64,000 bases of DNA from Microcella frigidaquae (GCF_014200395.1 NZ_JACHBS010000001.1:62001-126000), one strand, 5' to 3'. Counted from the stretch's first letter, positions 54,740 to 64,000 are shown. Notes: generated by a model from the letters alone, not told the origin. Translations and numbers: made by a program.

Positions 54740-54958
54740 CTAGGCCGACGCGGTGAGGCGCGCGGTCTCGTCGTGCCAGGTCAGCGCGGTGCCGGAGAGC
54801 TTCTCCTTGAAGCGTGCAGCGTGGTGCGCGCAGAACAGCAGCTCACCGGTGGCGAGCGTCGCGCGCACGTAGGCCTGGGCGCCGCAGCTGTCGCAGCGGT
54901 CGAGCGCGGTGAGAGGCGCCGTCGCGACCGTCGGGTCGTCGGTGGTGATCTGCGTCAT
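54740..54958 (-). CDS. Small zinc-finger protein (DUF7455 type)
   Basis: 72 residues. C22 and C25 (RCDSCGAQAYVRA) pair with CAHH (about 43-46) as a likely zinc site, after a short disordered N-terminus. The C-terminal RFKEKLSGTALTWHDETARL helix is typical. Common in actinobacteria, usually next to topoisomerase or sigma factor genes. Function unknown. ATG at 54958 with GGGGCATCCC before it; divergent from parE. Confidence 0.8.
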   Translation of the reverse strand: MTQITTDDPTVATAPLTALDRCDSCGAQAYVRATLATGELLFCAHHAARFKEKLSGTALTWHDETARLTASA

Positions 54959-55114
54959 GGGATGCCCCTCGCTCTCCGTTGGCGTCTCGGAACTGCTGAT
55001 GGTTCATTGCACCACACCGATACGACGGTGACGTGTCAATCCGCCTCGATTTCGCTGAACGCGTAGGCACGCGCGGGGCGGAGTGGCGGCCGGGAGGCGG
55101 TCGGACGGGCCGCC

Positions 55115-55127
55115 TACGATGGCAGTC
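55115..55127 (+). promoter_or_regulatory. Leaderless promoter of the topoisomerase B gene
   Basis: TACGAT (55115-55120) is 7 nt before the GTG at 55128, which is therefore preferred over the ATG at 55119 that overlaps the hexamer. Confidence 0.6.
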
Positions 55128-57209
55128 GTGTCCAGCTCCGACTACTCCGCACGCCACCTGTCCGTTCTCGAGGGCCTCGAGGCGGTGCGCAAGCGGCCGG
55201 GCATGTACATCGGTTCGACCGACTCGCGCGGACTCATGCACTGCCTCTGGGAAATTATCGACAATGCGGTCGATGAGGCGCTGGGCGGATTCGGCGAGCA
55301 GATCGACCTCGTGCTGCATCGGGACGGCAGCGTGGAGGTCCGCGACCGCGCGCGCGGCATCCCGGTCGATGTGGAACCGAAGACGGGCCTGACGGGCGTC
55401 GAGGTCGTCTTCACCAAGCTGCACGCCGGCGGCAAGTTCGGCGGCGGCTCCTACGCCGCCTCGGGGGGCCTGCACGGTGTCGGCGCGTCCGTGGTGAACG
55501 CCCTGAGCGAGCGGCTCGATGTCGAGGTGGATCGCGACGGCGCGACCTGGGCGATGTCGTTCCACCGCGGCGAGCCCGGCGTGTTCGACGACGGCCCCGA
55601 GGGCCCGCGCCCCGACAGCCCGTTCGCGCCGTTCATCTCGGGCAGCGAACTGCGGAAGGTCGCGAAGGTCGCGAAGGGCGTGACCGGCACCCGCGTGCGC
55701 TACTGGGCTGACCCGCAGATCTTCACGAAGGGGGCGAGCTTCCTCACTGACGAGCTCCTCGGCCGGCTGCGGCAGACCGCCTTCCTGGTTCCCGGCATCA
55801 CGCTGTCGGTGCGCGATGAGCGCGGGGCGGAGCCGGTCGCAGAGGCGTTCCGGTTCGACGGCGGCATCAGCGAGTTCGCCGATTTCCTGGCGCCGGATGC
55901 TCCGCTCACGGACACCTGGCGCATCACCGGCACCGGCACCTTCACCGAGACGGTGCCCGTGCTGCAGGAGAACGGCCACATGGTGCCCACGGAGGTGGAG
56001 CGCGAGTGCGCTGTCGACCTCGCGTTGCGCTGGGGCACCGGCTACGACACCACCTTCCGCTCGTTCGTCAACATCATCGCGACGCCGAAGGGCGGCAGCC
56101 ACCAGCTCGGGTTCGAGCAGGGGCTGCTGAAGTTCCTCCGCGCCGAGGTCGAGAAGAACGCTCGTCGGCTCAAGGCCGGCACGCACAAGCTCGAGAAGGA
56201 CGACGTGCTCGCCGGCCTCACCGCCGTTCTGACGGTTCGCCTTCCCGAGCCGCAGTTCGAGGGTCAGACCAAGGAGGTGCTCGGCACGCCGGCGGTGCGG
56301 TCGATCGTGGCCGCGGTCGTCGCCAAGGGACTGGGCGAGCGGTTCGGCTCGAGCAAGCGCGATGACAAGGCGCAGACCGCGCTGCTGCTCGACAAGGTCG
56401 TCGCCGAGATGAAGAGCCGCATCTCGGCGCGCGCCCACAAGGAGACCCAGCGGCGGAAGAACGCGCTGGAGAGTTCCGCGCTTCCCGCGAAGCTCGTCGA
56501 CTGCCGCTCGAACGACGTCGAGAGCAGCGAGCTGTTCATCGTCGAGGGCGACAGCGCGCTCGGCACCGCGAAGCTCGCGCGCGACAGCGAGTTCCAGGCG
56601 CTGCTGCCGATACGCGGCAAGATCCTCAATGTGCAGAAGGCCTCGGTGAGCGACATGCTCAGCAACGCCGAGTGCGCCTCGATCATCCAGGTCATCGGTG
56701 CGGGCTCCGGCCGAACCTTTGATCTTGAGCAGGCCCGCTACGGCAAGGTCATCATCATGAGCGACGCCGATGTCGACGGCGCGCACATCCGCACCCTCTT
56801 GCTGACCTTGTTCTTCCGCTACATGCGCCCGATGATCGACGCCGGCCGGGTGTTCGCCGCGGTTCCGCCGCTGCACCGCGTCGTCGTCATGAACCCCGGC
56901 TCCAAACCGAACGAGACGATCTACACCTACAGCGAGGCCGAGCTGCAGGCCGTGCTCGTCGCGCTGAAGAAGGCGGGCAAGCGCTACCAGGACCCGATCC
57001 AGCGCTACAAGGGCCTCGGCGAGATGGATGCCGACCAGCTCGCCGACACGACCATGAGCCGCGCCCACCGCACCCTCCGCCGGGTGCGGGTGACCGACGC
57101 CGAGGCCGCCTCGCGGGTGTTCGAGTTGCTCATGGGCAACGACGTTGCGCCGCGCAAGGATTTCATCGTCGCCGGCCAGGGCCTCGACCGAGACCGCATC
57201 GACGTCTGA
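55128..57209 (+). CDS. parE: Topoisomerase IV subunit B (type IIA, ATPase)
   Basis: 693 residues. GHKL ATPase domain: RKRPGMYIGST, EIIDNAVDEALGG (Asn), the DGRGIP-equivalent DRARGIPV, GGLHGVGASVVNALS. TOPRIM domain: ELFIVEGDSALGTAKL (Glu) and MSDADVDGAHIRTLLLTLF (DxD). C-terminal GLGEMDADQLADT. The convergent partner is parC-like, and no gyrase-type context (dnaA/recF) is present, so topoisomerase IV is preferred over gyrase. GTG at 55128 (leaderless); ATG at 55119 is an alternative start. Confidence 0.92.
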   Translation: MSSSDYSARHLSVLEGLEAVRKRPGMYIGSTDSRGLMHCLWEIIDNAVDEALGGFGEQIDLVLHRDGSVEVRDRARGIPVDVEPKTGLTGVEVVFTKLHAGGKFGGGSYAASGGLHGVGASVVNALSERLDVEVDRDGATWAMSFHRGEPGVFDDGPEGPRPDSPFAPFISGSELRKVAKVAKGVTGTRVRYWADPQIFTKGASFLTDELLGRLRQTAFLVPGITLSVRDERGAEPVAEAFRFDGGISEFADFLAPDAPLTDTWRITGTGTFTETVPVLQENGHMVPTEVERECAVDLALRWGTGYDTTFRSFVNIIATPKGGSHQLGFEQGLLKFLRAEVEKNARRLKAGTHKLEKDDVLAGLTAVLTVRLPEPQFEGQTKEVLGTPAVRSIVAAVVAKGLGERFGSSKRDDKAQTALLLDKVVAEMKSRISARAHKETQRRKNALESSALPAKLVDCRSNDVESSELFIVEGDSALGTAKLARDSEFQALLPIRGKILNVQKASVSDMLSNAECASIIQVIGAGSGRTFDLEQARYGKVIIMSDADVDGAHIRTLLLTLFFRYMRPMIDAGRVFAAVPPLHRVVVMNPGSKPNETIYTYSEAELQAVLVALKKAGKRYQDPIQRYKGLGEMDADQLADTTMSRAHRTLRRVRVTDAEAASRVFELLMGNDVAPRKDFIVAGQGLDRDRIDV

Positions 57210-57220
57210 GTCCGCCTGAT

Positions 57221-57235
57221 CGGGAGATCCTCCCG
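57221..57235. terminator. Short hairpin between convergent topoisomerase genes
   Basis: CGGGAG/CTCCCG (57221-57226, 57230-57235) around a 3-nt loop in the 34-nt gap between two convergent stop codons. No T-run, so a weak bidirectional terminator at most. Confidence 0.4.
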
Positions 57236-57243
57236 GCCCGGCC

Positions 57244-59715
57244 TCAGGCGATCGGCGTTCCGACCGAGCCGAGCGGGGAATCGAGGAGGGTGCCGGAGGC
57301 GTCGCGCCGGGCGCCGCCCTCGGGCAGCGTGCGGCTCGAGCCATCAGCACCGACCGCGAGGGGGTTCGCGCCGGCCCAGGCGAGCTGGAGCACGTCCTCG
57401 CCCTTGAGGAAGGCGTGGCAGCGAACGCCGCCGGTCGCCCGCCCCTTGCCGGGGAACTGCTCGAAGTCGGAGACTTTGGCTCGCCCCGGGTCCGCACCGG
57501 CGATGGTCTGCGTGGAGCCGGACACCGTGACGACGGCGACGCCCTCGCCACGGACGACCCCGAAGTGCAGCACGGATGCGCCCGCGCCGAGCTTGATGCC
57601 GGCCATGCCTCCGGCCCCGAGACCCTGGGGGCGAACCTGGTCGCCCGCGAAGTGCAAGAGCTGGGCATCCGTGGTGATGAACACCAATTCGTCGTCATCG
57701 GCCGCCGGGGCCGCACCGACGACCTCGTCGCCGGGCTTGAGGGCGATCACCTCGCCGTCGGGGCGCGACGGCCAGGCATCGGTCGCGACGCGCTTGACGA
57801 CGCCCTGCCGGGTCCCGAGAGCGAGCGGGGCCATGCCGGTGGGGTCGAGGATCGTGATCACGCGCTCCTTGACATTGGTGAGCCCCAGGTAGTCGCGCAG
57901 GCGGGCGCCCGCCGCGAGCTGCACCGAGGTCGCGGGAACGCTCGGCAGGTCGACCGGGCTGAACCGCACGAAGCGCCCCTTCGAGGTCACGGCGAGGAGG
58001 TCGCCGCGGGTCGTCGAGTCGACCGCCGCGAGGATCGCGTCGTGCTTGCTGCGGCGGCTCGGTGCCGCGATCGTCGCCCCGTCGGCGAGTTCGACGCGCA
58101 CGGCGCGTCCGGTGGTCGAGACGAGCACGCGGCACGGCGCATCGGCGATCTCGAGCGAGACGGGCGCCGACGCGCGGCCCCTTGCGGGTGCCGCGGCGCC
58201 GCTGGCCTCGGTGAGGAGGGTGCGGCGCGGGGTGCCGAAGCGCTCGGCCGTGGCGTCGAGCTCGGCACCGACGGCGGCGCGGACGCGCGCCGGGTCCGCC
58301 AGGAGCGCCTCGAGCTCGGCGATCTCCGCCCGCAGCTGGTCGCGCTCGGTCTCGAGCTCGATGCGGCTGAACTTGGTGAGCCGGCGCAGGCGCAGCTCGA
58401 GGATGTACTCGGCCTGCAGGTGGCTGAGGTCGAAGACGTCGATGAGTCGCGTGCGGGCTGCCTCGGCGTCGTCGGAGGTGCGGATGACCTGGATGACCTC
58501 GTCGATGTCGAGGATCGCGATGAGCAGACCCTCCACGAGGTGCAGACGCTCCTGACGCCGTGCGAGCCGGTAGGCGCTGCGGCGCGTGACCACTGCGATG
58601 CGGTGGTCGAGGTAGACGCGGATCAGGTCGACGAGCCCGAGCGTCTGCGGCCGTCCCTCGACGAGTGCGACGGCGTTGATCGAGAAGCCGTCCTCGAGCG
58701 GCGTGAACCGGTAGAGCTGCTCGAGCACTGCCTCCGGGCTGAACCCGGTCTTGATCCCGATGACCAGGCGCAGGCCGTTGCGGCGGTCGGTGAGGTCGGT
58801 CACATCGCTGATGCCGGCGAGCTTCTTCGACTGCACGCCGTCCTTGATCTTCTCGATCACCTTCTCGGGGCCGACCAGGTAGGGCAGCTCGGTGACGACG
58901 ATGCCGGTCTTGCGCGCCGTGATGGGCTCGATCGAGACCTTCGCCCGCGTGCGGAACGAGCCGCGCCCGGTCGCGTAGGCCTCGCGCACGCCGTCGAGGC
59001 CGACGATGGTGCCGCCGGTCGGGAGGTCGGGCCCCGGCACGAACGCCATCAGCTCTTCGAGCGTGGCCTCGGGGTTCTCGAGCAGGTGCCGCGCCGCCGT
59101 CGCCATCTCGATCAGGTTGTGCGGCGCCATGTTCGTGGCCATGCCGACGGCGATGCCGCTCGCCCCGTTGACGAGCAGGTTGGGGAAGGCCGCGGGCAGC
59201 ACCGAAGGCTGCGTCAACTGGTTGTCGTAGTTCGGCACGAAGTCGACGACGTCCTCGTCGAGGTTGTCGACCATCGCCATCGCCTCGGGCCGGAGCCGGG
59301 CCTCGGTGTAGCGGGAGGCGGCCGGGCCGTCGTCGAGCGAGCCGAAGTTGCCGTGGCCGTCGACGAGGGGCACGCGCAGCGTGAAGTCCTGCGCCAGCCG
59401 CACGAGCGCGTCGTAGATCGCGCCGTCGCCGTGCGGATGCAGCTTGCCCATGACCTCGCCGACGACGCGCGCCGACTTCACGTGGCCGCGGTCGGGCCGC
59501 AGGCCCATCTCGCTCATCATGTAGAGGATGCGGCGCTGGACGGGCTTCAGGCCGTCGCGGGCATCCGGGAGCGCGCGCGAGTAGATGACCGAGTACGCGT
59601 ACTCCAGGAAGGAGCCCTGCATCTCATCGGCGAGATCGACGTCGTCGATACGCTCGGTGATCGGCGCGGCGGAGGGCTCGGAGCCCCGGGAGCGGGAGGC
59701 AGGAGGGGGAGTCAT
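57244..59715 (-). CDS. parC: Topoisomerase IV subunit A (type IIA, breakage-reunion)
   Basis: 823 residues. The QRDR-like region is [20 protein letters not shown] (82-101) and the catalytic Tyr136 is in [10 protein letters not shown]. The C-terminal beta-pinwheel (about 500-823) lacks the gyrase QRRGGKG box; the corresponding site reads [13 protein letters not shown], typical of actinobacterial ParC. It works with the convergent ParE to unlink daughter chromosomes. ATG at 59715. It is divergent from the phosphodiesterase gene, with starts only 12 bp apart. Confidence 0.92.
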   Translation of the reverse strand: MTPPPASRSRGSEPSAAPITERIDDVDLADEMQGSFLEYAYSVIYSRALPDARDGLKPVQRRILYMMSEMGLRPDRGHVKSARVVGEVMGKLHPHGDGAIYDALVRLAQDFTLRVPLVDGHGNFGSLDDGPAASRYTEARLRPEAMAMVDNLDEDVVDFVPNYDNQLTQPSVLPAAFPNLLVNGASGIAVGMATNMAPHNLIEMATAARHLLENPEATLEELMAFVPGPDLPTGGTIVGLDGVREAYATGRGSFRTRAKVSIEPITARKTGIVVTELPYLVGPEKVIEKIKDGVQSKKLAGISDVTDLTDRRNGLRLVIGIKTGFSPEAVLEQLYRFTPLEDGFSINAVALVEGRPQTLGLVDLIRVYLDHRIAVVTRRSAYRLARRQERLHLVEGLLIAILDIDEVIQVIRTSDDAEAARTRLIDVFDLSHLQAEYILELRLRRLTKFSRIELETERDQLRAEIAELEALLADPARVRAAVGAELDATAERFGTPRRTLLTEASGAAAPARGRASAPVSLEIADAPCRVLVSTTGRAVRVELADGATIAAPSRRSKHDAILAAVDSTTRGDLLAVTSKGRFVRFSPVDLPSVPATSVQLAAGARLRDYLGLTNVKERVITILDPTGMAPLALGTRQGVVKRVATDAWPSRPDGEVIALKPGDEVVGAAPAADDDELVFITTDAQLLHFAGDQVRPQGLGAGGMAGIKLGAGASVLHFGVVRGEGVAVVTVSGSTQTIAGADPGRAKVSDFEQFPGKGRATGGVRCHAFLKGEDVLQLAWAGANPLAVGADGSSRTLPEGGARRDASGTLLDSPLGSVGTPIA

Positions 59716-59733
59716 AGGATGGCCCCCATGCTA
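59713..59733. promoter_or_regulatory. Interlocked divergent promoters, parC and phosphodiesterase gene
   Basis: TAGGAT (59715-59720, plus) overlaps the parC start codon and is 7 nt before the ATG at 59728. TAGCAT (59728-59733, minus) overlaps that ATG and lies 12 nt before the parC ATG. Each promoter is embedded in the other gene's start. Confidence 0.55.
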
Positions 59734-60858
59734 CCGGCGGCACGCGGCCAGACCCCGTCACTCGCCGACGTGTTGACCGGCGCGCTCTCCGCGATCGAGG
59801 GCTCGGCGAGCGCCCTCTCCCTCCCTCCGGTGCGCAGCGCTGCCGTCGTTCTCGTCGACGGTCTCGGGATGTCCGCTCTGCGCCCGCGCGCGGGTCACGC
59901 CCGTCGGCTCGTCGCTGCGGCCCCGCGGCGCGGGGGGTCGATCGATGCGGGCTTCCCGACCACGACGGCGGCCGCTCTCGCCACCCTCACCACCGGGCTG
60001 GCGGCGGGCGAGCACGGCCTCACCAGCTACAGCGCCCTCGATCGCGAGAACGACCGGGTCGTCAACCTGCTCCGCGGCTGGGACGATCGGGCGCGCCCCG
60101 AGCAATGGCAGCCGCATCCGACCGTCTTCGAGCGTGCCGCCGCTCGCGGCATCGAGCCAGTCGTGGTGGGTGCCGAGCGCTACCGCGACACCGGTTTCAC
60201 GACCGCCGTGCTGCGCGGAGCTCGCTTCGAGGCGCATCGTTCGATCGCCGACCGCGTCGCCGCGGCCGTCGAGCTGCTGCGCGGCCCCGAGAACCGACTG
60301 GTCTACGTCTATGTGCCCGAGCTCGATCAGGCGGGGCACGCGGAGGGCGTTGGCTCGGGAACCTGGACGCGACGGCTGGAGGATCTGGATGCGGCTCTCG
60401 CGCCGCTCGAGCGCGGGCTGCCGACCGATGCCGGGGTGCTGCTCACCGCCGATCACGGCATGCTCGACGTCCCGCCCGAGCGCCGGCTGGTGATCGAGGG
60501 CGGCAGCGCGCTGTGGCAGGGCATCCGGCACGTGGCGGGCGAGCCGCGGTGCCTGCACCTGCAGGTCGATGAGCCGGAGCGCCTGCCCGAGGTCGTCGAG
60601 CGCTGGCGCACGGCCGAGGCGGGCCGGGCTTGGGTGGTCACGCGCGCGGAGGCCATCGAGGCCGGGTGGTTCGGCCGGGTGACGCCGGAGGCGGCGGAGC
60701 GCATCGGCGACGTCATCGTGGCCGCGCGCTCGGAGGTCGCCTACTACGACGAGCGGACGGCGGAGCGGTCGGCCCTGGCGATGGTCGGCCAGCACGGATC
60801 GTTCAGCGACGACGAGCGCCGCGTGCCGCTCGCGCGCTGGGGGGCCTTCGCCCCGTGA
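59728..60858 (+). CDS. Alkaline-phosphatase-superfamily phosphodiesterase
   Basis: 376 residues, type I phosphodiesterase / nucleotide pyrophosphatase family. [12 protein letters not shown] (about 40-51, metal Asp), [16 protein letters not shown] with the nucleophile Thr, [11 protein letters not shown] (metal Asp/His, about 206-216) and TADHGMLDV (metal Asp/His). The C-terminus has [17 protein letters not shown] (His). No signal peptide, so probably cytosolic. Actinobacterial members are of uncertain substrate. Leaderless ATG at 59728. Confidence 0.88.
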   Translation: MLPAARGQTPSLADVLTGALSAIEGSASALSLPPVRSAAVVLVDGLGMSALRPRAGHARRLVAAAPRRGGSIDAGFPTTTAAALATLTTGLAAGEHGLTSYSALDRENDRVVNLLRGWDDRARPEQWQPHPTVFERAAARGIEPVVVGAERYRDTGFTTAVLRGARFEAHRSIADRVAAAVELLRGPENRLVYVYVPELDQAGHAEGVGSGTWTRRLEDLDAALAPLERGLPTDAGVLLTADHGMLDVPPERRLVIEGGSALWQGIRHVAGEPRCLHLQVDEPERLPEVVERWRTAEAGRAWVVTRAEAIEAGWFGRVTPEAAERIGDVIVAARSEVAYYDERTAERSALAMVGQHGSFSDDERRVPLARWGAFAP

Positions 60859-60909
60859 CGACGGCCGCTGACCGCCGTTGCTGACCGCTGCTGCTGACGG
60901 CTGCGTCGG

Positions 60910-61992
60910 CTAGGCCGGGTCGTCGTCGGGACGAGCGCCGAACACGATCTCGTCCCAGCTCGGCATCGCCGCACGGCCGCGCCGCGCGCTGCTCTTGCTA
61001 GCCGGGGGCGTCGATGCCTCCGCGCCGCCGTCGTGCACGGCATCGGTGCCGTCAGTCGCGGTCGGCACCTCGATCGTGTCGCCGAGCTGCGGGTCGTCGG
61101 CGGGGGAGGGACCGGCGCCGGGTGCATCGCCGGTAGGCAGGTCGGCAGCGGGCACCTCGGCCGTCGGCGGGTCGAGAGGCACCTCGACGATGCGGATCGA
61201 GCCGGTCGACGGGTGCGCCGCCCGCGATGTCTCCCACTCGTCGGTCGCCGCAGACTCCCGCTCGCCGCGGCGGCGCCGGAGGGCCTCGAGCAGGTCGGCG
61301 GTGTTGCCACCGTCGCGGGCATCCGGTCGGTCCTGCTCACCCGGGGCGTCCTCGCTGGGAACGGGGGTGAATGCGCCGCTGTCGAAGCGTGCTCCGGCCT
61401 CCGAGGGCACTGCGCGCAGGCGCGGGAGGACCGGTGCAGTGCTCTCGCCCTGCTGCGAGAGCGATTGCGCCTCGTGGTTGATGGGGGCGAGCACCGAGCG
61501 CTTGGGGTCGAAGCTCCACGTCGCGGTGCGCGCGGTCTCGCCGTCGAGGAACGCCACCGAGACCTGCCAGTGCGCATCGGTCTTGCGGCTCTCCCAGCGG
61601 ATGTCCCGCGCGCCGAGGGCGCTCAGCCGGCGGTCGATGACCGAGCCGAAGGTGCCGGTCGTCCCGGGCTCGACATCGGCGGCGACGGCGACCGGGGTCG
61701 ATCGGGCCGCCGTCACGACGTACTCGCGCTCGGCCAGCACCGGGCCCTCGAAGCGCTGGATGTACTCCAGCAGCTCGCCGGTCTGCGCGGCCACCTCGGT
61801 GGCGGTGAGGCCCTGGCGGATCATCGCCTGGATCTCGCGCGGCGCGACGCGGTGCGGCGCGGGCGACGGGGGCCGGTTCTGCCGCAGGGCGGTGTGCAGC
61901 GCCTCGGTGATCGGAACGCGGAAGCGCGCGCCGTCGGCCGACACCACGATGAGCGCACCGTTCTCCGCGCCGATGACGGTCAACTCATCCAC
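60910..61992 (-). CDS. sepH: Septation protein SepH (DUF3071)
   Basis: 360 residues. The N-terminal DUF3071 domain (1 to about 180) includes the HTH-like APREIQAMIRQGLTATEVAA and SVIDRRLSALGARDIRWESR. The C-terminal half is disordered and acidic. SepH stimulates FtsZ filament assembly in streptomycetes. GTG at 61992 with GGGAGGGAG about 9 nt upstream. The neighbouring genes (DUF4193, DUF3093, dut, DUF3710) are the conserved actinobacterial context. Confidence 0.9.
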   Translation of the reverse strand: MDELTVIGAENGALIVVSADGARFRVPITEALHTALRQNRPPSPAPHRVAPREIQAMIRQGLTATEVAAQTGELLEYIQRFEGPVLAEREYVVTAARSTPVAVAADVEPGTTGTFGSVIDRRLSALGARDIRWESRKTDAHWQVSVAFLDGETARTATWSFDPKRSVLAPINHEAQSLSQQGESTAPVLPRLRAVPSEAGARFDSGAFTPVPSEDAPGEQDRPDARDGGNTADLLEALRRRRGERESAATDEWETSRAAHPSTGSIRIVEVPLDPPTAEVPAADLPTGDAPGAGPSPADDPQLGDTIEVPTATDGTDAVHDGGAEASTPPASKSSARRGRAAMPSWDEIVFGARPDDDPA

Positions 61993-62122
61993 GGTCCGGG
62001 CTCCCTCCCCATCGGGTTCGTGGGGGACAGCATCCCATGCCGCGGAGGGCGACGCCGGGAATACGGTGGGCGCGCCGGAAGTTGCACCGACTCGCCCACC
62101 CTGCGGGCCGCGGAGCGCGTGT

Positions 62123-62151
62123 TTGCGTTTCCCCGGGGCTTCCTGCAAACT
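62123..62151 (+). promoter_or_regulatory. Candidate sigma-70 promoter of the DUF4193 gene
   Basis: TTGCGT (62123-62128) and CAAACT (62146-62151) are separated by exactly 17 nt, about 48 nt before the ATG at 62199; a GATGAGAAG ribosome-binding site follows. Confidence 0.4.
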
Positions 62152-62198
62152 ATGGCCGCCGAACGCGGCCCCCGAGCGCTGATGAGAAGTGGACTGGC

Positions 62199-62489
62199 AT
62201 GGCAACGGACTACGACGCCCCCCGCAAGACCGACGAGGACACCGACTCGATCCAGGCCCTGCAGGAGCGCGTTCCCGACAAGCTCTCGGGCGTCGTCGAC
62301 GTCGATGACGCCGACAACCCCGGTTTCGAGCTCGCTGGCCAGGATCTCGCCGACATCGACCTCGACGTCGTCGTGCTGCCGCCGCAGGCCGATGAGTTCA
62401 CGTGCATCAGCTGCTTCCTCGTGAAGCACCGCTCGCAGCTCGACCACGAGGAGAAGCTCGGGTCGGTCTGCCGGGAGTGCGCCGCCTAG
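62199..62489 (+). CDS. DUF4193 protein (small zinc-finger)
   Basis: 96 residues. Very acidic (DDADNPGFELAGQDLADIDL), with a C-terminal CISC (about 69-72) and CREC (about 92-95) four-Cys site around KHRSQLDHEEKLGSV. Matches actinobacterial DUF4193, always near sepH. Function unknown. ATG at 62199 with GATGAGAAG upstream. Confidence 0.92.
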   Translation: MATDYDAPRKTDEDTDSIQALQERVPDKLSGVVDVDDADNPGFELAGQDLADIDLDVVVLPPQADEFTCISCFLVKHRSQLDHEEKLGSVCRECAA

Positions 62490-62499
62490 GCCCGGTGCC

Positions 62500-62943
62500 T
62501 CAGCTCGTGCGGCCAGCCTCGATCGCGGCGGCGAGCTCCTCCGGACGCCGCGTCGACACGACCCAGTAGGGCGTCGGGTCGTCCGGGTCGGCCAGGTCGA
62601 TTCGGAGCACCGGGTCGATGTCGGGCCGCAGCACCAGGTGCGCGCGGGCGTCGAGCTGCGGGCCGCGCGCCGCACGCGCCTCCTCGCGCCGGGCGACGCT
62701 CGTGCCCGCGATGACGGCGAGGGGGATGCGGGCCGTGCCCGCGCGGAGCATCCCTTCGCCCACCACGATCAGCGGAGCACTGACCACCGCGGCCGCGATG
62801 ACGCCGCCCGCCAGGATCACCCCCACCACGGCCCCGGCGAGGATGCTCACCGGGGCGAACGTAAGCAGGCTCGCCGGGATGGCGAGGGCGGCGACGAGGG
62901 CGATCCAGGGTGCGGGCCACAGGCGCTCGCGGTACGACTCCAT
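62500..62943 (-). CDS. DUF3093 membrane protein
   Basis: 147 residues. Two membrane helices lie at about 12-32 (WIALVAALAIPASLLTFAPV) and 35-58. They are followed by a soluble domain with LRAGTARIPLAVIAGTSVAR and a C-terminal YWVVSTRRPEELAAAIEAGR. Matches the actinobacterial DUF3093 family; function unknown. ATG at 62943. It is divergent from dut, 32 bp away. Confidence 0.9.
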   Translation of the reverse strand: MESYRERLWPAPWIALVAALAIPASLLTFAPVSILAGAVVGVILAGGVIAAAVVSAPLIVVGEGMLRAGTARIPLAVIAGTSVARREEARAARGPQLDARAHLVLRPDIDPVLRIDLADPDDPTPYWVVSTRRPEELAAAIEAGRTS

Positions 62944-62975
62944 GCCCCCATTCGACCATGCATTAGCCTCGACCC
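62944..62975. promoter_or_regulatory. dut leaderless promoter in the DUF3093/dut divergent gap
   Basis: TAGCCT (62964-62969) is exactly 6 nt before the GTG at 62976. The opposite gene has no equally clear hexamer. Confidence 0.55.
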
Positions 62976-63437
62976 GTGCTGCGAACGATCGAGGTGCTGC
63001 TGTCGGGCGGGCCGACGCCCGAGTACGCGCGTCCGGGTGACGCGGGGGCAGACCTGCGCGCTGCGGAGGCGGTTTCGCTCGCACCCGGCGAGCGGGCGAC
63101 GGTCGGTACCGGCATCGCTCTCGCGCTGCCCGACGGCTACGCGGCGTTCGTGATGCCGCGCAGCGGTCTCGCCGCCCGCAACGGCATCACGCTCGTCAAC
63201 GGTCCGGGCACCGTCGATGCCGGCTATCGCGGCGAGATCCGCGTGACGCTGCTCAACACCGACGCGCGTGAGACGTTCGAGATCCGACCCGGCGACCGCA
63301 TCGCGCAGCTCGTGATCCAGCCCATCGTGCGCGCCCGCTTCGTTCCGGTCGAGGCGCTGCCCGGCTCGCACCGCGGCGAGCAGGGATTCGGCTCGACCGG
63401 CTACCGTGGGGAGCCCACCGAAGGAGGAACCCCGTGA
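62976..63437 (+). CDS. dut: dUTP diphosphatase (dUTPase)
   Basis: 153 residues, trimeric dUTPase. Hydrolyses dUTP to dUMP, keeping uracil out of DNA. The five motifs are visible: PGDAGADLRA, PRSGLA, GTVDAGYRGEIRVTL, RIAQLVIQPI, and C-terminal RGEQGFGSTG. Leaderless GTG at 62976. The stop overlaps the start of the next gene (GTGA), so they are coupled. Confidence 0.97.
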   Translation: MLRTIEVLLSGGPTPEYARPGDAGADLRAAEAVSLAPGERATVGTGIALALPDGYAAFVMPRSGLAARNGITLVNGPGTVDAGYRGEIRVTLLNTDARETFEIRPGDRIAQLVIQPIVRARFVPVEALPGSHRGEQGFGSTGYRGEPTEGGTP

Positions 63438-64000
63438 CCGACGAAGCGTTCATCGTGGAGGATGGCGACTCCGCCGATGCGAAGTCGGCGCCGGCCGATC
63501 GCGCCGAGAACGGCCCGCTCGACGAGAGCGAGGCCAACGCGGTGCGGCCCTACGTCGACCTCGGCGGGGTGAAGCTCGTGCCCCGTGAGGGCCTGCAGCT
63601 GCGCCTCGAGATCGAGGAGGGCAGCAAGCGCGTTGTCGCGGTGAGCCTCGACATCGCCGGCTCGACCCTGCAGGTGCAGCCCTTCGCCGCGCCGCGCTCG
63701 AGCGGGCTCTGGCACGAGATCCGCGCGCAGATCGTCGAGCAGATCCGCAGCCAGGGCGGTGAGACGCAGGAGCGCGAGGGGGCGTTCGGGCCGGAGCTCC
63801 TGGCCCGCATCCCCGTCACCGGCGGCGCGCCGGGCGCCACGCGCGTGGCCCGCTTCATCGGCGTCGACGGCCCGCGCTGGTTCCTCCGCGGGGTTGTGGC
63901 GGGCGAGGGCGCCGTTGGCGGTGCCGCGGCGGCGGCCATCGACGACGTCTTCCGCAGCATCGTCGTCGTGCGCGGCTCGACCCCGATGCCGCCGCGCGAC
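63434..64000 (+). CDS. DUF3710 protein (3' end cut by window edge)
   Basis: 189 codons present, open to the window end. DUF3710: NAVRPYVDLGGVKLVPREGL, then VVAVSLDIAGSTLQVQPFAA, LWHEIRAQIVEQIRSQGG and RFIGVDGPRWFLRGVV. Always follows dut in actinobacteria; function unknown. The GTG at 63434 overlaps the dut stop, with GGAGGA upstream inside dut. Confidence 0.93.
   Translation, partial: MTDEAFIVEDGDSADAKSAPADRAENGPLDESEANAVRPYVDLGGVKLVPREGLQLRLEIEEGSKRVVAVSLDIAGSTLQVQPFAAPRSSGLWHEIRAQIVEQIRSQGGETQEREGAFGPELLARIPVTGGAPGATRVARFIGVDGPRWFLRGVVAGEGAVGGAAAAAIDDVFRSIVVVRGSTPMPPRD

Noticed and set aside
55128..59715. gyrB/gyrA pair marking the replication origin
   Set aside because: The genes are convergent, no dnaA, dnaN or recF is present, and the A subunit lacks the gyrase QRRGGKG box. 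Topoisomerase IV fits better.

Overview
The window is about 64 kb of very GC-rich, densely coding DNA. It comes from an actinobacterium, most likely a member of the Microbacteriaceae (inference). Supporting signs are the fasR-fabD-fabH-acpP-fabF locus beside aceE, the glnA2-glnE-glnA1 cluster, the sepH-DUF4193-DUF3093-dut-DUF3710 block, the Nif3/zinc-ribbon/RNase H/rnpB order, tRNA genes without encoded CCA, and many genes that seem to be read from leaderless mRNAs. It is mostly core chromosome. I see no prophage, plasmid, CRISPR array or resistance island. No stretch over 300 bases lacks a gene or RNA.

Layout. 1-7.8 kb: peptide deformylase, a DMT-type membrane protein, a GT4 glycosyltransferase, a CAU tRNA, a heliorhodopsin-like membrane protein without the retinal lysine, a DUF1684 protein, a PolA-like polymerase, a PadR regulator and a DUF3145 protein. 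7.9-16.3 kb: type II fatty-acid synthesis with its FasR regulator, pyruvate dehydrogenase E1, a peroxiredoxin and tRNA-Val. 16.3-17.7 kb: a complete IS481-family element in the tRNA-Val 3' end, with a 15-bp target duplication. 17.7-26.2 kb: a flavin oxidase, a zinc-ribbon nuclease-like protein carrying a palindromic element in frame, membrane proteins, an NCS1 permease fused to a long disordered domain, Nif3-like, coiled-coil and RNase HI proteins. 26.3-35 kb: RNase P RNA, a divergent SDR, a VIT-family transporter, a fatty-acid desaturase, polyphosphate glucokinase, map, panB and nadE. 35-43.2 kb: nitrogen assimilation (two glutamine synthetases and GlnE), then lipA/lipB and an RDD protein. 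43.2-51.1 kb: DUF4191, a membrane pseudokinase, the E2 and E3 subunits of 2-oxoacid dehydrogenases, pepA and a PAC2 protein. 51.2-64 kb: the principal sigma factor, a CofE-like protein, an ATP-grasp enzyme, convergent topoisomerase IV genes, a phosphodiesterase/phosphatase, then sepH, dut and neighbours.

Links between genes: aceE (E1), the lipoyl E2, lpdA (E3) and lipB/lipA together supply and lipoylate the 2-oxoacid dehydrogenases, whose acetyl-CoA feeds the fab cluster. GlnE probably adenylylates the convergent GlnA1. Most genes sit in short runs or divergent pairs, and about twenty have a TAnnnT hexamer exactly 5-7 nt before the start codon.

Most unusual items: a roughly 100-bp palindromic repeat family (three copies, identical core offset), one copy of which is translated inside a gene; a heliorhodopsin-fold protein lacking both the Schiff-base lysine and the counter-ion; and the IS481 insertion that rebuilt its tRNA target.
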